Origin: Flavobacterium sp. 270
GTDB lineage: Bacteria; Bacteroidota; Bacteroidia; Flavobacteriales; Flavobacteriaceae
NCBI RefSeq assembly: GCF_004368785.1
Contig: NZ_SODM01000003.1
Location: forward strand, 186,001 to 250,000
Direction of reading: 5' to 3'
DNA length: 64,000 bases
A model generated the notes under the pieces. The model was not told the origin of the DNA, made no database searches, and saw only the letters and a program-made list of their open reading frames with translations. This document shows, one piece after another, positions 27,012-36,474 of this stretch; within the stretch, counting starts at the first letter, position 1, and every line of letters starts with the position of its first letter. The translations under genes and the position numbers were made by a program.

Positions 27012-27782
27012 ATGACCACATTAATTATCGAAGACGAAAAGCCGGCTGCAAGATTGCTCCAGCGAAAGCTTGAAAAGCTAAACATTGCAGTACAAACCAT
27101 GCTGCATTCTGTAGAAGAATCTATAGATTGGTTCTCTAATAATGAACATCCGGATTTAATTTTTTTGGATATTCAGCTTTCTGACGGTTTATCGTTTGAA
27201 ATTTTTGAAAAAATAGACATCAAAAGCGCCATAATTTTTACGACAGCTTATGATGAATATGCATTAAAAGCGTTTAAACTTAACAGTATAGATTATCTCT
27301 TAAAACCTATCGACGAAGATGATCTGGATGTTGCGGTTACGAAATTCAAATCGCGTCTGCCAAAATTAGAATCAGAAAACAATAATAATCTGCAGCTTGA
27401 TTTTGAGCAGATCAGAAAAATGCTCTCCAATCCGTTTGAGAAAAATTACAAAAAGCGATTTACCGTTAAAATCGGACAACACTTAAAAGTCATTACAACA
27501 GATGAAATCGAATGTTTTTTTAGTGAAAATAAAGGAACATACATTCATACTTTCGAAAACAGAAATTATTTAATCGACTCGACTTTAGAAATCTTGGAGC
27601 AGGAATTAGACATGAAAGAGTTCTTTCGCGTAAGCAGAAAATTTATTGTACCGCTTCAGGCTATAAAAGAAATTCAGGTTTATACCAATTCTCGACTCAA
27701 AGTAATTTTACCTTCGTATAAAGAAGATGAGGTAATTGTAAGCCGTGAAAAAGTTCAGGATTTTAAAGCCTGGCTGGGGTAA
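27012..27782 (+). CDS. LytTR-family response regulator
   Basis: The 256-residue protein has a receiver domain (1-115) with acidic pair Glu7/Asp8, phospho-acceptor Asp53 (LIFLDIQLSDG), Thr77/78 (FTTAYDEYAL) and Lys98 (LLKPI). A LytTR DNA-binding domain follows (~145-255: RFTVKIGQHLKVITTDEIEC, then FFRVSRKFIVPLQAIKEI). It is the natural partner of the LytS-type kinase 2.4 kb upstream in the same operon, with three 2TM genes between. A terminator follows at 27812-27844. LytTR proteins bind short direct repeats; no such site was identified here. Confidence 0.93.
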   Translation: MTTLIIEDEKPAARLLQRKLEKLNIAVQTMLHSVEESIDWFSNNEHPDLIFLDIQLSDGLSFEIFEKIDIKSAIIFTTAYDEYALKAFKLNSIDYLLKPIDEDDLDVAVTKFKSRLPKLESENNNNLQLDFEQIRKMLSNPFEKNYKKRFTVKIGQHLKVITTDEIECFFSENKGTYIHTFENRNYLIDSTLEILEQELDMKEFFRVSRKFIVPLQAIKEIQVYTNSRLKVILPSYKEDEVIVSREKVQDFKAWLG

Positions 27783-27811
27783 ACTTTTACTTTAATATCA
27801 AATTGATTGCA

Positions 27812-27844
27812 TAAAAAAAGAGCCTTAATAAGACTCTTTTTTTA
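27812..27844 (+). terminator. Intrinsic terminator
   Basis: AAAAAGAG and CTCTTTTT arms around a CCTTAATAAGA loop lie between the LytTR gene and the converging heme-A synthase. It works on either strand because both arms are A/T tailed. Confidence 0.85.
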
Positions 27845-27858
27845 TTTATATAAGATTT

Positions 27859-28884
27859 TTATTTACTCAATCTGTGAAGCGTAAAAGTCATAGCACTCAA
27901 AAGGAAAAATGCCATAATCTGGTGAATTAATCCTAAAGCCAAAGGAACACTGTATAAAAGTGTAAAAACGCCTAATAGAAATTGTATAAAAACAAAAACT
28001 ACCAAAGTTTTAACTCCGTTTTTCTGTGTATTAGTAAGCGAGAATTTTGTACTTCTGTAATATAAAAACAAAATTAAAGCAACCACAACATAAGCAAAAG
28101 TTCGGTGCACAAACTGCACGCCGCTTTTTCCTTCCGTAAGGTTTTTTGCCAAAGTAGGTTGTTCAATAAAAACAGAATCATGTATAAACTGTCCGTCGCT
28201 CATTAAAGGCCAGTGATTGTGGATTAATCCTGCATTTAAACCGGCAACAAAACCTCCGTAAATAATCTGAATTAATAAGGCAACTAAAGCAAATCTCGCA
28301 ATATTACGAAGCGGAATCACTTTGTAAATGCTTCTTTCCGGATAAATTAAATCCAGCGCCACCCACAAAGTATAAGCAAAAGTGATAAAAGCAAAAGTAA
28401 GGTGTAATGAAAGTCTAAAATGACTTACATCTGGATTGTCAATTAAACCGCTGCGAACCATAAACCAGCCTAAAAATCCTTGAAAAGCACCCATTGCCAA
28501 AAGAACGATACATTTTCTGATGGTTTCTTTGTCCAGTTTTTTTCTAGCTAAAAAATAAACAAAAGGAACAAAAAATACCAAACCAATTATACGGCCGATA
28601 AAACGGTGAAACCATTCCCAGAAATAAATAAATTTATAATCTGAAAGTTGAAAATCGTTGTGAATATTAATTTTTTGATACTCAGGAAATTTCTTGTATT
28701 GTTCAAAAGCTTCGTTCCATTTTGCATCGGTTAGAGGCGGGAAAGTATCCGTTACCAAATGCCAGTCGGTCATAGATAAACCTGAATTTGTCAGACGTGT
28801 AATACCGCCCACAACAACCATTAAAAATAATAAAACACATCCTGATAGTAACCAGATGATTACTGATTTATTTCCTTTTTTCAT
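27859..28884 (-). CDS. ctaA: Heme A synthase (COX15/CtaA)
   Basis: The 341-residue protein has eight membrane helices in two four-helix halves. Conserved motifs: VVVGGITRLTNSGLSM with W following, FIYFWEWFHRFIGRIIGL (heme-ligand His), HFRLSLHLTFAF, and FVHRTFAYVVVAL with LIHQIMAFFLL in the second half. COX15 converts heme O to heme A for cytochrome oxidase at the inner membrane. The upstream gene is the CCA-adding enzyme, 21 bp away, so they may share a transcript. Confidence 0.93.
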   Translation of the reverse strand: MKKGNKSVIIWLLSGCVLLFLMVVVGGITRLTNSGLSMTDWHLVTDTFPPLTDAKWNEAFEQYKKFPEYQKINIHNDFQLSDYKFIYFWEWFHRFIGRIIGLVFFVPFVYFLARKKLDKETIRKCIVLLAMGAFQGFLGWFMVRSGLIDNPDVSHFRLSLHLTFAFITFAYTLWVALDLIYPERSIYKVIPLRNIARFALVALLIQIIYGGFVAGLNAGLIHNHWPLMSDGQFIHDSVFIEQPTLAKNLTEGKSGVQFVHRTFAYVVVALILFLYYRSTKFSLTNTQKNGVKTLVVFVFIQFLLGVFTLLYSVPLALGLIHQIMAFFLLSAMTFTLHRLSK

Positions 28885-28905
28885 TTTATAAAATAATACG
28901 TATTG

Positions 28906-30333
28906 CTATACTTTTTTTAAGCCCATTTTTTCGGCTCTTTTTATTACAAAATCATAAGCCGCCTGATATTCATTTGGAATAACACCTTCTAAAATCGCTT
29001 CTTTTACTGCTTCTTTTAAAACACCAATTTCGCGAGATGGTTTTAAATCGAAAATTTCCATAATTTCCTCTCCAGAAATTGGCGGTTGAAAATTACGAAC
29101 GTGATCGCGTTCTTCAACTTCAACAATTTTCCTGCGGACAACTTCGAAGTTTTTATGATATTTTTTGAATTTAGCTGGATTTTTTGTCGTGATATCTGCT
29201 TCGCACAAAGTCATTAAGTTTTCTACATCTTCGCCAGCATCAAAAACCAAACGACGAACAGCGCTGTCGGTTACAATATCCTCAGCCAAAACAATTGGAC
29301 GCGAACTCATAACAACCATTTTCTGAACGAATTTCATTTTATGATTTAAAGGCATATGAAGGCGTTCGAAGATTTTCTTCGCCATTTTTCCACCCAAAAA
29401 TTCATGTCCGTGAAAAGTCCAGCCTTGTTTTTTATTGAAACGTTTTGTTGGCGCTTTCCCGATATCATGCAACAAAGCCGACCAACGAAGCCAGACATCA
29501 TCTGTATTCGGGCAAATATTATCAACAACTTCCAACGTGTGATAAAAGTTATTTTTATGTGTATGGCCTTCAATTTCTTCCACCTGGTTCAACGCTGTTA
29601 ATTCAGGTAAAATAAGATCAAGAAGTCCAGTTTTGTATAATAGTAAAAATCCAGTCGAAGGTTTATCTGTAGAAAGAATTTTGTTTAATTCGTCAACAAT
29701 TCTTTCGCCAGAAATTATATTGATTCTTTCTGCATTTTTGGTAATGGCATTCAGTGAATTTTCTTCGATCTCAAAATTTAATTGATTGGCAAAACGAATC
29801 GCACGAAGCATTCGCAACGGATCATCAGAATAGGTAATGTCCGGATCCAAAGGCGTTTTGATGGTTTTATTTTCTAAATCAGTTAACCCGTCAAACGGAT
29901 CTAAAAGATCTCCAAAATTATTTTCGTTTAAAGACAAAGCAAAAGCATTAATCGTAAAATCACGACGGTTTTGATCGTCTTGCAAAGTTCCGTTTTCCAC
30001 AATCGGATTTCGACTGTCGCGGTTATAAGATTCTTTTCGGGCGCCGACAAATTCGATATCTGTATCTTCAAAACGAAGCATCGCTGTTCCGTAAGTTTTA
30101 AAAACCTGAACTTTTGGTTTTTTCGGAAGAAGCTCAGAAACTTTCAAAGCCAATTCGATTCCGCTTCCAACAGCCACAACATCAATATCTTTTTTTGAAC
30201 CTCGGTTTAAAAGCAAATCACGAACAAAACCACCGATAACATAACTGTCAACGTTTAGTTCTTTTGATGCCTGCGAAATGATTTCGAAGATTTTATTTTG
30301 TAAAGCTGTTTTGTAGTTTGTTTGTATAGCCAC
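28906..30333 (-). CDS. CCA tRNA nucleotidyltransferase with HD domain
   Basis: The product has ~475 residues. The nucleotidyltransferase head shows GGFVRDLLLNRGSKKDIDV with the DxD metal site, RRDFTINA, and DPLRMLRAIRFANQLNFEIE. A C-terminal HD domain follows (TLEVVDN, HDIGKAPT, GHEFLGG). It adds and repairs the 3' CCA of tRNA. I chose the GTG at 30333: the ATG at 30363 adds ten residues (NVLFKIREF) encoded by a CCACGAATTCACGAATT repeat and not typical of the family. ctaA follows. Confidence 0.85.
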   Translation of the reverse strand: MAIQTNYKTALQNKIFEIISQASKELNVDSYVIGGFVRDLLLNRGSKKDIDVVAVGSGIELALKVSELLPKKPKVQVFKTYGTAMLRFEDTDIEFVGARKESYNRDSRNPIVENGTLQDDQNRRDFTINAFALSLNENNFGDLLDPFDGLTDLENKTIKTPLDPDITYSDDPLRMLRAIRFANQLNFEIEENSLNAITKNAERINIISGERIVDELNKILSTDKPSTGFLLLYKTGLLDLILPELTALNQVEEIEGHTHKNNFYHTLEVVDNICPNTDDVWLRWSALLHDIGKAPTKRFNKKQGWTFHGHEFLGGKMAKKIFERLHMPLNHKMKFVQKMVVMSSRPIVLAEDIVTDSAVRRLVFDAGEDVENLMTLCEADITTKNPAKFKKYHKNFEVVRRKIVEVEERDHVRNFQPPISGEEIMEIFDLKPSREIGVLKEAVKEAILEGVIPNEYQAAYDFVIKRAEKMGLKKV

Positions 30334-30770
30334 GAATTCACGAATTTTAAATAGAACATTCATTCTTAACGAACGAACGACTGCAAATTTACAACATAGA
30401 AAATGCCTTTTATAATCTATCGCTCATTTTTTTGAAGAAATTCACAGTTTCTAGCATGAATTTTTATTGAAATAGAAGAATAGGAATAAGGTTTGCCACG
30501 AATTTCACGAATTTCTCGAATTTTTTTCCTTGCTAAAGGTTGAATAGTTTTTTGCCACAGATTAAAAGGATTAAAAGATTAAAAAATCTGTGGAAATTTT
30601 TAATCTGTGGCAAGAAAAAAAATCGAGAAATTCGTGCAATTGCTTCGCCTGTTCGCTATCGCTCGGGTCGTGGCAAAAAAACAAATCTATACTCCCATCA
30701 AACAAATCAATTGCAAAAGATTATTTTTAAAAATTCAATTTGTATTTTTGAATCAATTAAAAATGCACAA
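30334..30770. repeat. CCACGAATT / CCACAGATT repeat gap
   Basis: The gap holds repeat word GCCACGAATTCACGAATTT (~30331), GCCACGAATTTCACGAATTT (~30496), GCCACAGATTAAAAGG (~30554) with AATCTGTGGCAA (~30602), and an AAATTCGTGCAATTGC copy followed by GTTCGCTATCGCTCGG (~30632-30665). The last 60 bp before 30771 are plain and hold a -7-like TATTTTTG (30743-30750) for yaaA; a TTG at 30711 is too far for a regular -33. Confidence 0.7.
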
Positions 30771-31529
30771 ATGAAAATTGTTATATCGCCTGCGAAGTCA
30801 TTAAATTTCGAAAAAGAATTACCAACTACACAATATACAGAATCCTCTTTTTTAAAAGAAGCACGTCAGGTTCATAAAGTTTTAAAACCAAAAAAGCCAA
30901 AAGATTTAGCCGAATTAATGTCAATTTCTGAAAAACTAGCCGATTTAAACTGGCAGCGTAATCAGGAATGGAAAACACCATTTACTCCAGAAAATGCGCG
31001 CCCGGCAGTTTATACTTTTGATGGCGATGTTTATACAGGATTGGATGCTTATACAATTCCGCTCGAAAAATTAGATGTCTTACAAGATAAACTGAGAATT
31101 TTATCCGGACTTTACGGAGTTTTAAAACCACTTGATTTAATGCAGGCATATCGTTTGGAAATGGGAACTAAACTTCCAATTGGCGATCATAAAAACTTAC
31201 ACGATTTCTGGAAAGCACCAGTAACTAAAGCTTTAAATAAAGAATTAGTAAAAGGGGAATTATTTGTAAACCTGGCAAGCAACGAATATTTTTCTGCTGT
31301 TGATGTAAAAGCGCTTAAAGTTCCTGTAATTACTCCTGATTTTAAAGATTACAAAGACGGAAAATTGAAAATAATAAGTTTCTTCGCAAAAAAAGCGAGA
31401 GGTATGATGGTACGATATATTATTGATACCAATGCTGAAACTATCGAAGATTTAAAAGGTTTTAATTACGAAGGATATCAGTTTGATGCGAATCTTTCAG
31501 AAGGAAATCATTTGGTTTTTACGAGATAA
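30771..31529 (+). CDS. yaaA: YaaA-family peroxide-stress protein
   Basis: The start at 30771 (MKIVISPAKSLNFEKELPT) matches the family N-terminus; a longer frame from 30540 only reads through repeats. The 252-residue protein has the DUF328 pattern: QVHKVLKPKKPKDLAELMSI, then PAVYTFDGDVYTGLDA, LYGVLKPLDLMQAYRLEMGT and VNLASNEYFSAVD. The E. coli homologue lowers free iron under peroxide stress and has DNA-binding ability; here this is by family only. Confidence 0.93.
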   Translation: MKIVISPAKSLNFEKELPTTQYTESSFLKEARQVHKVLKPKKPKDLAELMSISEKLADLNWQRNQEWKTPFTPENARPAVYTFDGDVYTGLDAYTIPLEKLDVLQDKLRILSGLYGVLKPLDLMQAYRLEMGTKLPIGDHKNLHDFWKAPVTKALNKELVKGELFVNLASNEYFSAVDVKALKVPVITPDFKDYKDGKLKIISFFAKKARGMMVRYIIDTNAETIEDLKGFNYEGYQFDANLSEGNHLVFTR

Positions 31530-31760
31530 GTTTTTTTTTTAAAGGTTCAAAGGCTCAAAGGTGCTGAGGTACTAAGGTTTCTTCTCTTTGAGTTAATTTA
31601 GCCGCAAATAAAAAAGCGCAAAGTTTACAAAGATTTTTGAGCCACAGATTTTACAGATTTAAAAGATTTTTAATTCGGGAAATTCGTGGCAAAATAAAAC
31701 ACAAAGTTTCAAAAACTTGAAACCTGAAACCTGAAACCTGAAACAAAAAAACTAAAAATA
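31530..31760. repeat. Mixed repeat gap after yaaA
   Basis: Three repeat types sit side by side: AAGGTTCAAAGGCTCAAAGG (31541), a broken GCCACAGATTTTACAGATTT (31643) with GGGAAATTCGTGGC, and three tandem GAAACCTGAAACCT units (31717-31743). No gene is supported. Confidence 0.65.
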
Positions 31761-31796
31761 AAAAAGCCGAGTCACAGGAAATTGACTCGGCTTTTT
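31761..31796. terminator. Bidirectional intrinsic terminator
   Basis: Arms 31761-31773 and 31784-31796 (AAAAAGCCGAGTC and complement) around a 10-base loop, with an A-tract to the left and T-tract to the right, serve yaaA (plus) and the efflux operon (minus). Confidence 0.9.
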
Positions 31797-31824
31797 TGGT
31801 ATTCGTATTATAAATTATTAAATA

Positions 31825-33414
31825 TTAATGCATTGCATCAGCAGGATTAATTTTGTTTTTTCCTTTTTTGATGAAAAGAATAATTGGTATACAACATAAA
31901 AACATAATTCCTAAATACATGAAGATGTCCATGTATGATAAAACTGTACTTTGTTTAAGAACAGCGTAATCTAGTGCCTGATAGGCTTTTTTAAGCGCCA
32001 CATCTGCACTGTATCCTTTTGCCATAAAGGCTCTTTGCATTCCGGCAATTCTTTGCTGAACATCAAATTTTGCAGGATCTAAATTGTTAATCAAATTTAC
32101 TCGGTGTTCCTGACTGAAACGCGTAATAAAAGTGGTAATAATCGCAATACCAAAAGATCCTCCTAATTGTCGCATCATTCCGGTAAAAGCGGCTCCTTCA
32201 CCAATTTGTTTTCCTTTAAGAGTTGAAAGCGATAGCGTTGTAATAGGTACAAAAAGTAATCCTAAACCAATTCCTCTCAAAATCAAAGGCCAATACATAT
32301 GTTCTACGCCAGTATCTGGTGTCATACGCGTCTGCATCATAAAGGTAAAGAAGAAGAAAACTAAAAATCCTACTCCAACCATATATCCCTGCGGAACACC
32401 TTTCTGAATCATATTACCTACAAATGGCATCATAATCGCCGTTGTAATCGATCCCGGAATTAATAACAATCCGGCATCAGTAGCTGTCCATCCTAAAATC
32501 GACTGTGTATAAATCGGGATAATCAATGTTGATCCATAAAGACCAAAACCAAGAATAAAACACATTATGGTTCCAATTCTTAAATTTCCGTCTTTTAAAA
32601 CACTTAAGTTTACAATTGGATGTTTATAAGTAAGTTCTCTCCATATAAATAATACCAATCCTAAAACAGTCACAACACTTAAAGTAACAATAAGCGAATC
32701 ATTAAACCAGTCGTCTTGTTGTCCGTGCTCCAAAACAAATTGCAGCGATCCGATAAAAGCACTCAACAAAATAATTCCCCACCAGTCAACCTGATTGGCT
32801 TTAAGTTTCTCTCCGTATTTCGGACTTCTAACAAAAGTTAATGCCAAAATTGTAGCAATAATTCCCAACGGAATATTGATATAAAAGATGTAAGGCCAAG
32901 AATAATTGTCTACTAAATATCCTCCCAACGGCGGACCTAAAGTTGGACCAACAATTACTCCCATTCCGTAAATAGCCTGAGCCATACCACGTTTTGCTGC
33001 CGGGTAACTTTCGGTGATAATGGTTTGTGCTGTTACCAAGAGGGCGCCTCCACCCATACCTTGTACAAACCTAAAAGCAACCAGTTCCCAGATATTACTG
33101 GCATTTCCACACAAAAAAGAACAGACCGTAAATATTATAATCGAAGCTACAAAGTAATTACGTCTTCCAAATTGCTGCGAAAGCCAGCTCGTCATCGGGA
33201 TTACAATAACATTCGCAATTGCGTATGCAGTAATCACCCAAGCCACATCAGTCAAAGTAGCACCAAGGCTACCTCGCATGTCTGTTAGCGCTACGTTTAC
33301 AATCGTGGTATCAACAATTTCCAGCAAAGCACAAAGTACTGCTGTAATCGTGATAATAACACGTCTGTAACCGTATTCTACTAAATCGTCGTCTCCTTGT
33401 ACTGCTGTTGCCAT
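31825..33414 (-). CDS. DHA2-type MFS efflux permease (EmrB-like)
   Basis: The 529-residue protein has about 14 membrane helices and the DHA2 signatures: LEIVDTTIVNVALTDMRGSL in helix 1, SWLSQQFGRRNYF (motif A), RFVQGMGGGALL and GPTLGPPLGGYLV (motif C). It pumps hydrophobic compounds using the proton gradient, in a tripartite complex with the EmrA-like adaptor and TolC-like channel encoded just upstream. It is the last gene of the tetR-tolC-emrA-emrB operon, 5 bp after the adaptor gene. Confidence 0.93.
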   Translation of the reverse strand: MATAVQGDDDLVEYGYRRVIITITAVLCALLEIVDTTIVNVALTDMRGSLGATLTDVAWVITAYAIANVIVIPMTSWLSQQFGRRNYFVASIIIFTVCSFLCGNASNIWELVAFRFVQGMGGGALLVTAQTIITESYPAAKRGMAQAIYGMGVIVGPTLGPPLGGYLVDNYSWPYIFYINIPLGIIATILALTFVRSPKYGEKLKANQVDWWGIILLSAFIGSLQFVLEHGQQDDWFNDSLIVTLSVVTVLGLVLFIWRELTYKHPIVNLSVLKDGNLRIGTIMCFILGFGLYGSTLIIPIYTQSILGWTATDAGLLLIPGSITTAIMMPFVGNMIQKGVPQGYMVGVGFLVFFFFTFMMQTRMTPDTGVEHMYWPLILRGIGLGLLFVPITTLSLSTLKGKQIGEGAAFTGMMRQLGGSFGIAIITTFITRFSQEHRVNLINNLDPAKFDVQQRIAGMQRAFMAKGYSADVALKKAYQALDYAVLKQSTVLSYMDIFMYLGIMFLCCIPIILFIKKGKNKINPADAMH

Positions 33415-33419
33415 TTATT

Positions 33420-34499
33420 TTATTTCAAATGTACGTCTACATCAACATTCATCCCCGGACGTAATAATTTTACTTTCTCAGGATCGTTTGATTGATCTAA
33501 ACTAATTTTTACTGGTAATCTTTGTATTGTTTTTACGAAGTTTCCTGTTGCATTGTCAGGAGGTAAAAGAGAAAAACGTGATCCTGTTGCAGGAGAAAAA
33601 GAAGTCAAAGTTCCTTTAAACTCATAATTTGGATAAGCATCTACTTTTAAGCTTACTTTTTGACCGACAATCATTTTATTTAATTGCGTTTCTTTAAAGT
33701 TTGCTACAACCCAAGCTTCAGTATTATTGATAATATAAAATAAAGATTGTCCTGGCTGAACCAATTGTCCTGGCTGAATATCAACTTTAGAAACCTGACC
33801 ATCAATAGCAGCAGTTACAACTGTATAAGTAAGATTTAAATGTGCAACATCTAGCATAGTTTTCGCTTTTTTGATGTTTGCAGAAGCCACTTCAGTTTGT
33901 TTATCAGAAACTTTAGATTTAGACTGAATCACTGATTTTTGAAATGAACTTGCTCTTTGTTGTTGTTCTAAAACGCGTACTTGATTTTCAGCTTCATCTT
34001 TTGCAGATTGTGCCTGCTCAAATTGCTGCTTTGTAATAGTATGTGTTTTGTACAAATTGTTGTAACGGTTAAAATCGTTAGTTAACTGTCTTAATCTGAT
34101 TTTTGCACTTTCGATAGAACCACCTGCAGATCTCATTTGAGCATCAGAAACAGAAATACTTGCATATGCAGAACCAATATCAGCTTTTGCAGCTTCGTAT
34201 TGACCTTCTGCTCCTAATAAAGCAGCATTTGCTTCGTCAATTTTCAATTGATAATCTCTTTTATCGATAGTAAATAAAGTATCTCCTTTTTTTACAAAAT
34301 CATTATCTTTTACATAAACCTTACTAATATATCCGGAAACTCTCGGGATAATCGGATTCATTTTTTTCTCAATCTGAGCATCATCCGTTTCTTCATGAGC
34401 AAGTGAGTGCATGTATTTTGTTATTCCGTAAGTTCCGCCCACTAAAACCAAAACGGTTAGTATAATGATGAATTTTTTATTTGTCTTTTTCTTTTCCAT
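33420..34499 (-). CDS. HlyD-family membrane fusion protein (EmrA-like)
   Basis: The 359-residue protein has one N-terminal membrane segment (IIILTVLVLVGGTYGI), a biotinyl-lipoyl half (SGYISKVYVKDNDFVKKGDT), a long coiled-coil hairpin (~90-215), the second lipoyl half (AAIDGQVSKVDIQPGQLVQP) and a beta-barrel end. It spans the periplasm and links the MFS pump to the TolC channel. It is 12 bp from the tolC-like gene. Confidence 0.93.
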   Translation of the reverse strand: MEKKKTNKKFIIILTVLVLVGGTYGITKYMHSLAHEETDDAQIEKKMNPIIPRVSGYISKVYVKDNDFVKKGDTLFTIDKRDYQLKIDEANAALLGAEGQYEAAKADIGSAYASISVSDAQMRSAGGSIESAKIRLRQLTNDFNRYNNLYKTHTITKQQFEQAQSAKDEAENQVRVLEQQQRASSFQKSVIQSKSKVSDKQTEVASANIKKAKTMLDVAHLNLTYTVVTAAIDGQVSKVDIQPGQLVQPGQSLFYIINNTEAWVVANFKETQLNKMIVGQKVSLKVDAYPNYEFKGTLTSFSPATGSRFSLLPPDNATGNFVKTIQRLPVKISLDQSNDPEKVKLLRPGMNVDVDVHLK

Positions 34500-34511
34500 G
34501 AGAGCTATAGA

Positions 34512-35840
34512 TTATATTTTAGAAAGATTGAATGATTGAGATAATTGTCCTGATACTGAAAGTAATTCGTAATATTTTTGAATGATAGCTGCTTTCGATA
34601 AAGCAGTATTTATTTTGGCGTTTAGATGTTCTACATCAGCTTCAACTAAATCATTAGTGTCAGATAAGCCATTATCAAACTTGTCTTTTACAAGTCTGTA
34701 ATTTTCTGCTGCCTGCTGTAAAGCTTCATCATAAACTACACTTTGGTTGATTGCAAGATCATAATCTTCAATAGATTTCTGAACTTCAACCTTAATGCGG
34801 TCTGTCATAATAGCTTCTGTATTTTTTACTTCCAATGCTTTACTTTCAGCTTCACGTACATGAGCATTGTTTTTTAGAATTCCAGATAAATCATACGTTA
34901 GCCCAACACCAAAATTCATAGCATATTTTACCGTAATAATATCTTTAAGATCTAAAGCAGTATAACCGCCCAATAAAGCAAGAGAAGGATAATAACCAGA
35001 TTTTGCTACCTTAATGTTAGCTTCGCTGGCTTTCTGCTGGAAACGAATAGCCTCTAAATCTTTTCTACTTTGAAGTGCCAAAGCATCAGATGTTGGAGCA
35101 TTTGTTGTTTTTAAGCTGAAAAAATCATCTTCATTAACCTGTAATTTTACACTTGGCTCCATTTTTAATAAAGTAGTCAGGTAAAAATTAATGTTATTAA
35201 TGTTGTTATTAGCTTCATCAATAGATAATTGTGTCTTCGAAACTAATAATTGAGCCTTCAATAAATCATTTCTCGGAATAATTCCGTTTTTCTCTAACTC
35301 CGTAAAATCAGTAACACGCTGTTTTGCTTGTTTTTGATTTTCGTTTAAAAGATCTAAAGTTTTTTGCGCTTTGTATAAAGCAGTATAATAAGTAATTACA
35401 CGTAAAGCAACATCTTCTTTAGTTTTAGCCGCGTTTGCATTTTCAGCTTCGTAAAGATTATCGTAAGCATCAATACTGCTCTGAATCTTAAATCCAGAAA
35501 AAATAGGCAAGCTTAAATTAGCCATACCAAACATTGCGCGGTCTGGAGAAGTTGTTGGTTCTGCATTTGCTTCATCATTATGCATGTCGATAGAAGCTTT
35601 TCCTAAGCGTTGGTATTGTCCTTGAATTTTAAGATCAGGATATTGGTTATTCTTGACCGTTTGTAATTCGTATTTTTTTGTGTTTACCTTCGTATTGGCA
35701 AGAGTAACTTCGTTACTTTTTTCCCAAGCCAGCTTAACAGCTTCGTCTAAGGTTAAACTTGTTTTTTCTTGTGCTTCTATTGATGAAATTCCTATGAAGA
35801 AAACACCAAAGAGCATTAATTGACTAATTTTCATAAACAA
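34512..35840 (-). CDS. TolC-family outer-membrane efflux channel
   Basis: The 442-residue protein has a signal peptide and two OEP repeats: LTLDEAVKLAWEKSNEVTLA at the N-terminus and the helical hairpins (AKTKEDVALRVITYYTALYK; ADVEHLNAKINTALSKAAII). It forms the outer-membrane channel of the efflux system. Its start overlaps the 3' end of the tetR gene by 17 bp, so the two are translationally coupled. Confidence 0.92.
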   Translation of the reverse strand: MFMKISQLMLFGVFFIGISSIEAQEKTSLTLDEAVKLAWEKSNEVTLANTKVNTKKYELQTVKNNQYPDLKIQGQYQRLGKASIDMHNDEANAEPTTSPDRAMFGMANLSLPIFSGFKIQSSIDAYDNLYEAENANAAKTKEDVALRVITYYTALYKAQKTLDLLNENQKQAKQRVTDFTELEKNGIIPRNDLLKAQLLVSKTQLSIDEANNNINNINFYLTTLLKMEPSVKLQVNEDDFFSLKTTNAPTSDALALQSRKDLEAIRFQQKASEANIKVAKSGYYPSLALLGGYTALDLKDIITVKYAMNFGVGLTYDLSGILKNNAHVREAESKALEVKNTEAIMTDRIKVEVQKSIEDYDLAINQSVVYDEALQQAAENYRLVKDKFDNGLSDTNDLVEADVEHLNAKINTALSKAAIIQKYYELLSVSGQLSQSFNLSKI

Positions 35841-36453
35841 GTAGTGCTTTTATAGTTTGTTGAATGTGCTTTGTAAGATTGTTTTTAATGTAATCGTTGT
35901 ATAACGTATCTGTATTTAAATTTAAAAGTTCCTGAAAAAAAGGCTTATTCATGTGAAAATGAAAATAGGTACCCATAATCGTTGGCGTAATCAACGGAAT
36001 AATAATGTCTTTTCTAAAGATCCCTTTAGATTGTCCTTCTTTAACTATAGTTTCCAGAGATTTTAAGTTTCCTTTTTTTAATTCAGTGAAAGCTGCAAGA
36101 TTTTCTTCTCTTTTCTTAGAAGTAAATTCAAAATGCAAAATTCTGTAAATCCCTTTGTTACAGTCGATCCTGTTAATGTAAATTTCGACTAATTTATTGA
36201 CTTTATCAAGAGGCTCAAGATTTTCGTGCAATAAAAGTTCAATTTGTAATTTTAAATCAGCTGTTTTGTAAAGAAGTAAAGACTCTAATAACCTTTCTTT
36301 AGAACCAAAATAATAGGAAACCATGGCAATATTAATTTTTGCCTCTTTAGAGATATCCCTTATGGATGTACCTTCAAACCCTTTCTCAGAAAAAAGCTTT
36401 TCTGCAACCTCAAGGATTTGAATTTTTTTATCGTTTAATTCGACTTTAGACAT
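35824..36453 (-). CDS. TetR/AcrR-family repressor of the efflux operon
   Basis: The start at 36453 (MSKVELNDKKIQIL) is preferred to the upstream Met at 36477, which would sit on the promoter -7 box. The HTH is IRDISKEAKINIAMVSYYFG (residues ~30-50), followed by an eight-helix ligand domain. It is the first gene of the operon and overlaps tolC. A 33-bp near-perfect palindrome covers its promoter, so it likely represses itself and the pump, relieved by a pump substrate. Confidence 0.9.
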   Translation of the reverse strand: MSKVELNDKKIQILEVAEKLFSEKGFEGTSIRDISKEAKINIAMVSYYFGSKERLLESLLLYKTADLKLQIELLLHENLEPLDKVNKLVEIYINRIDCNKGIYRILHFEFTSKKREENLAAFTELKKGNLKSLETIVKEGQSKGIFRKDIIIPLITPTIMGTYFHFHMNKPFFQELLNLNTDTLYNDYIKNNLTKHIQQTIKALLVYEN

Positions 36454-36474
36454 GGTATTTTTTCTAATCGAATA

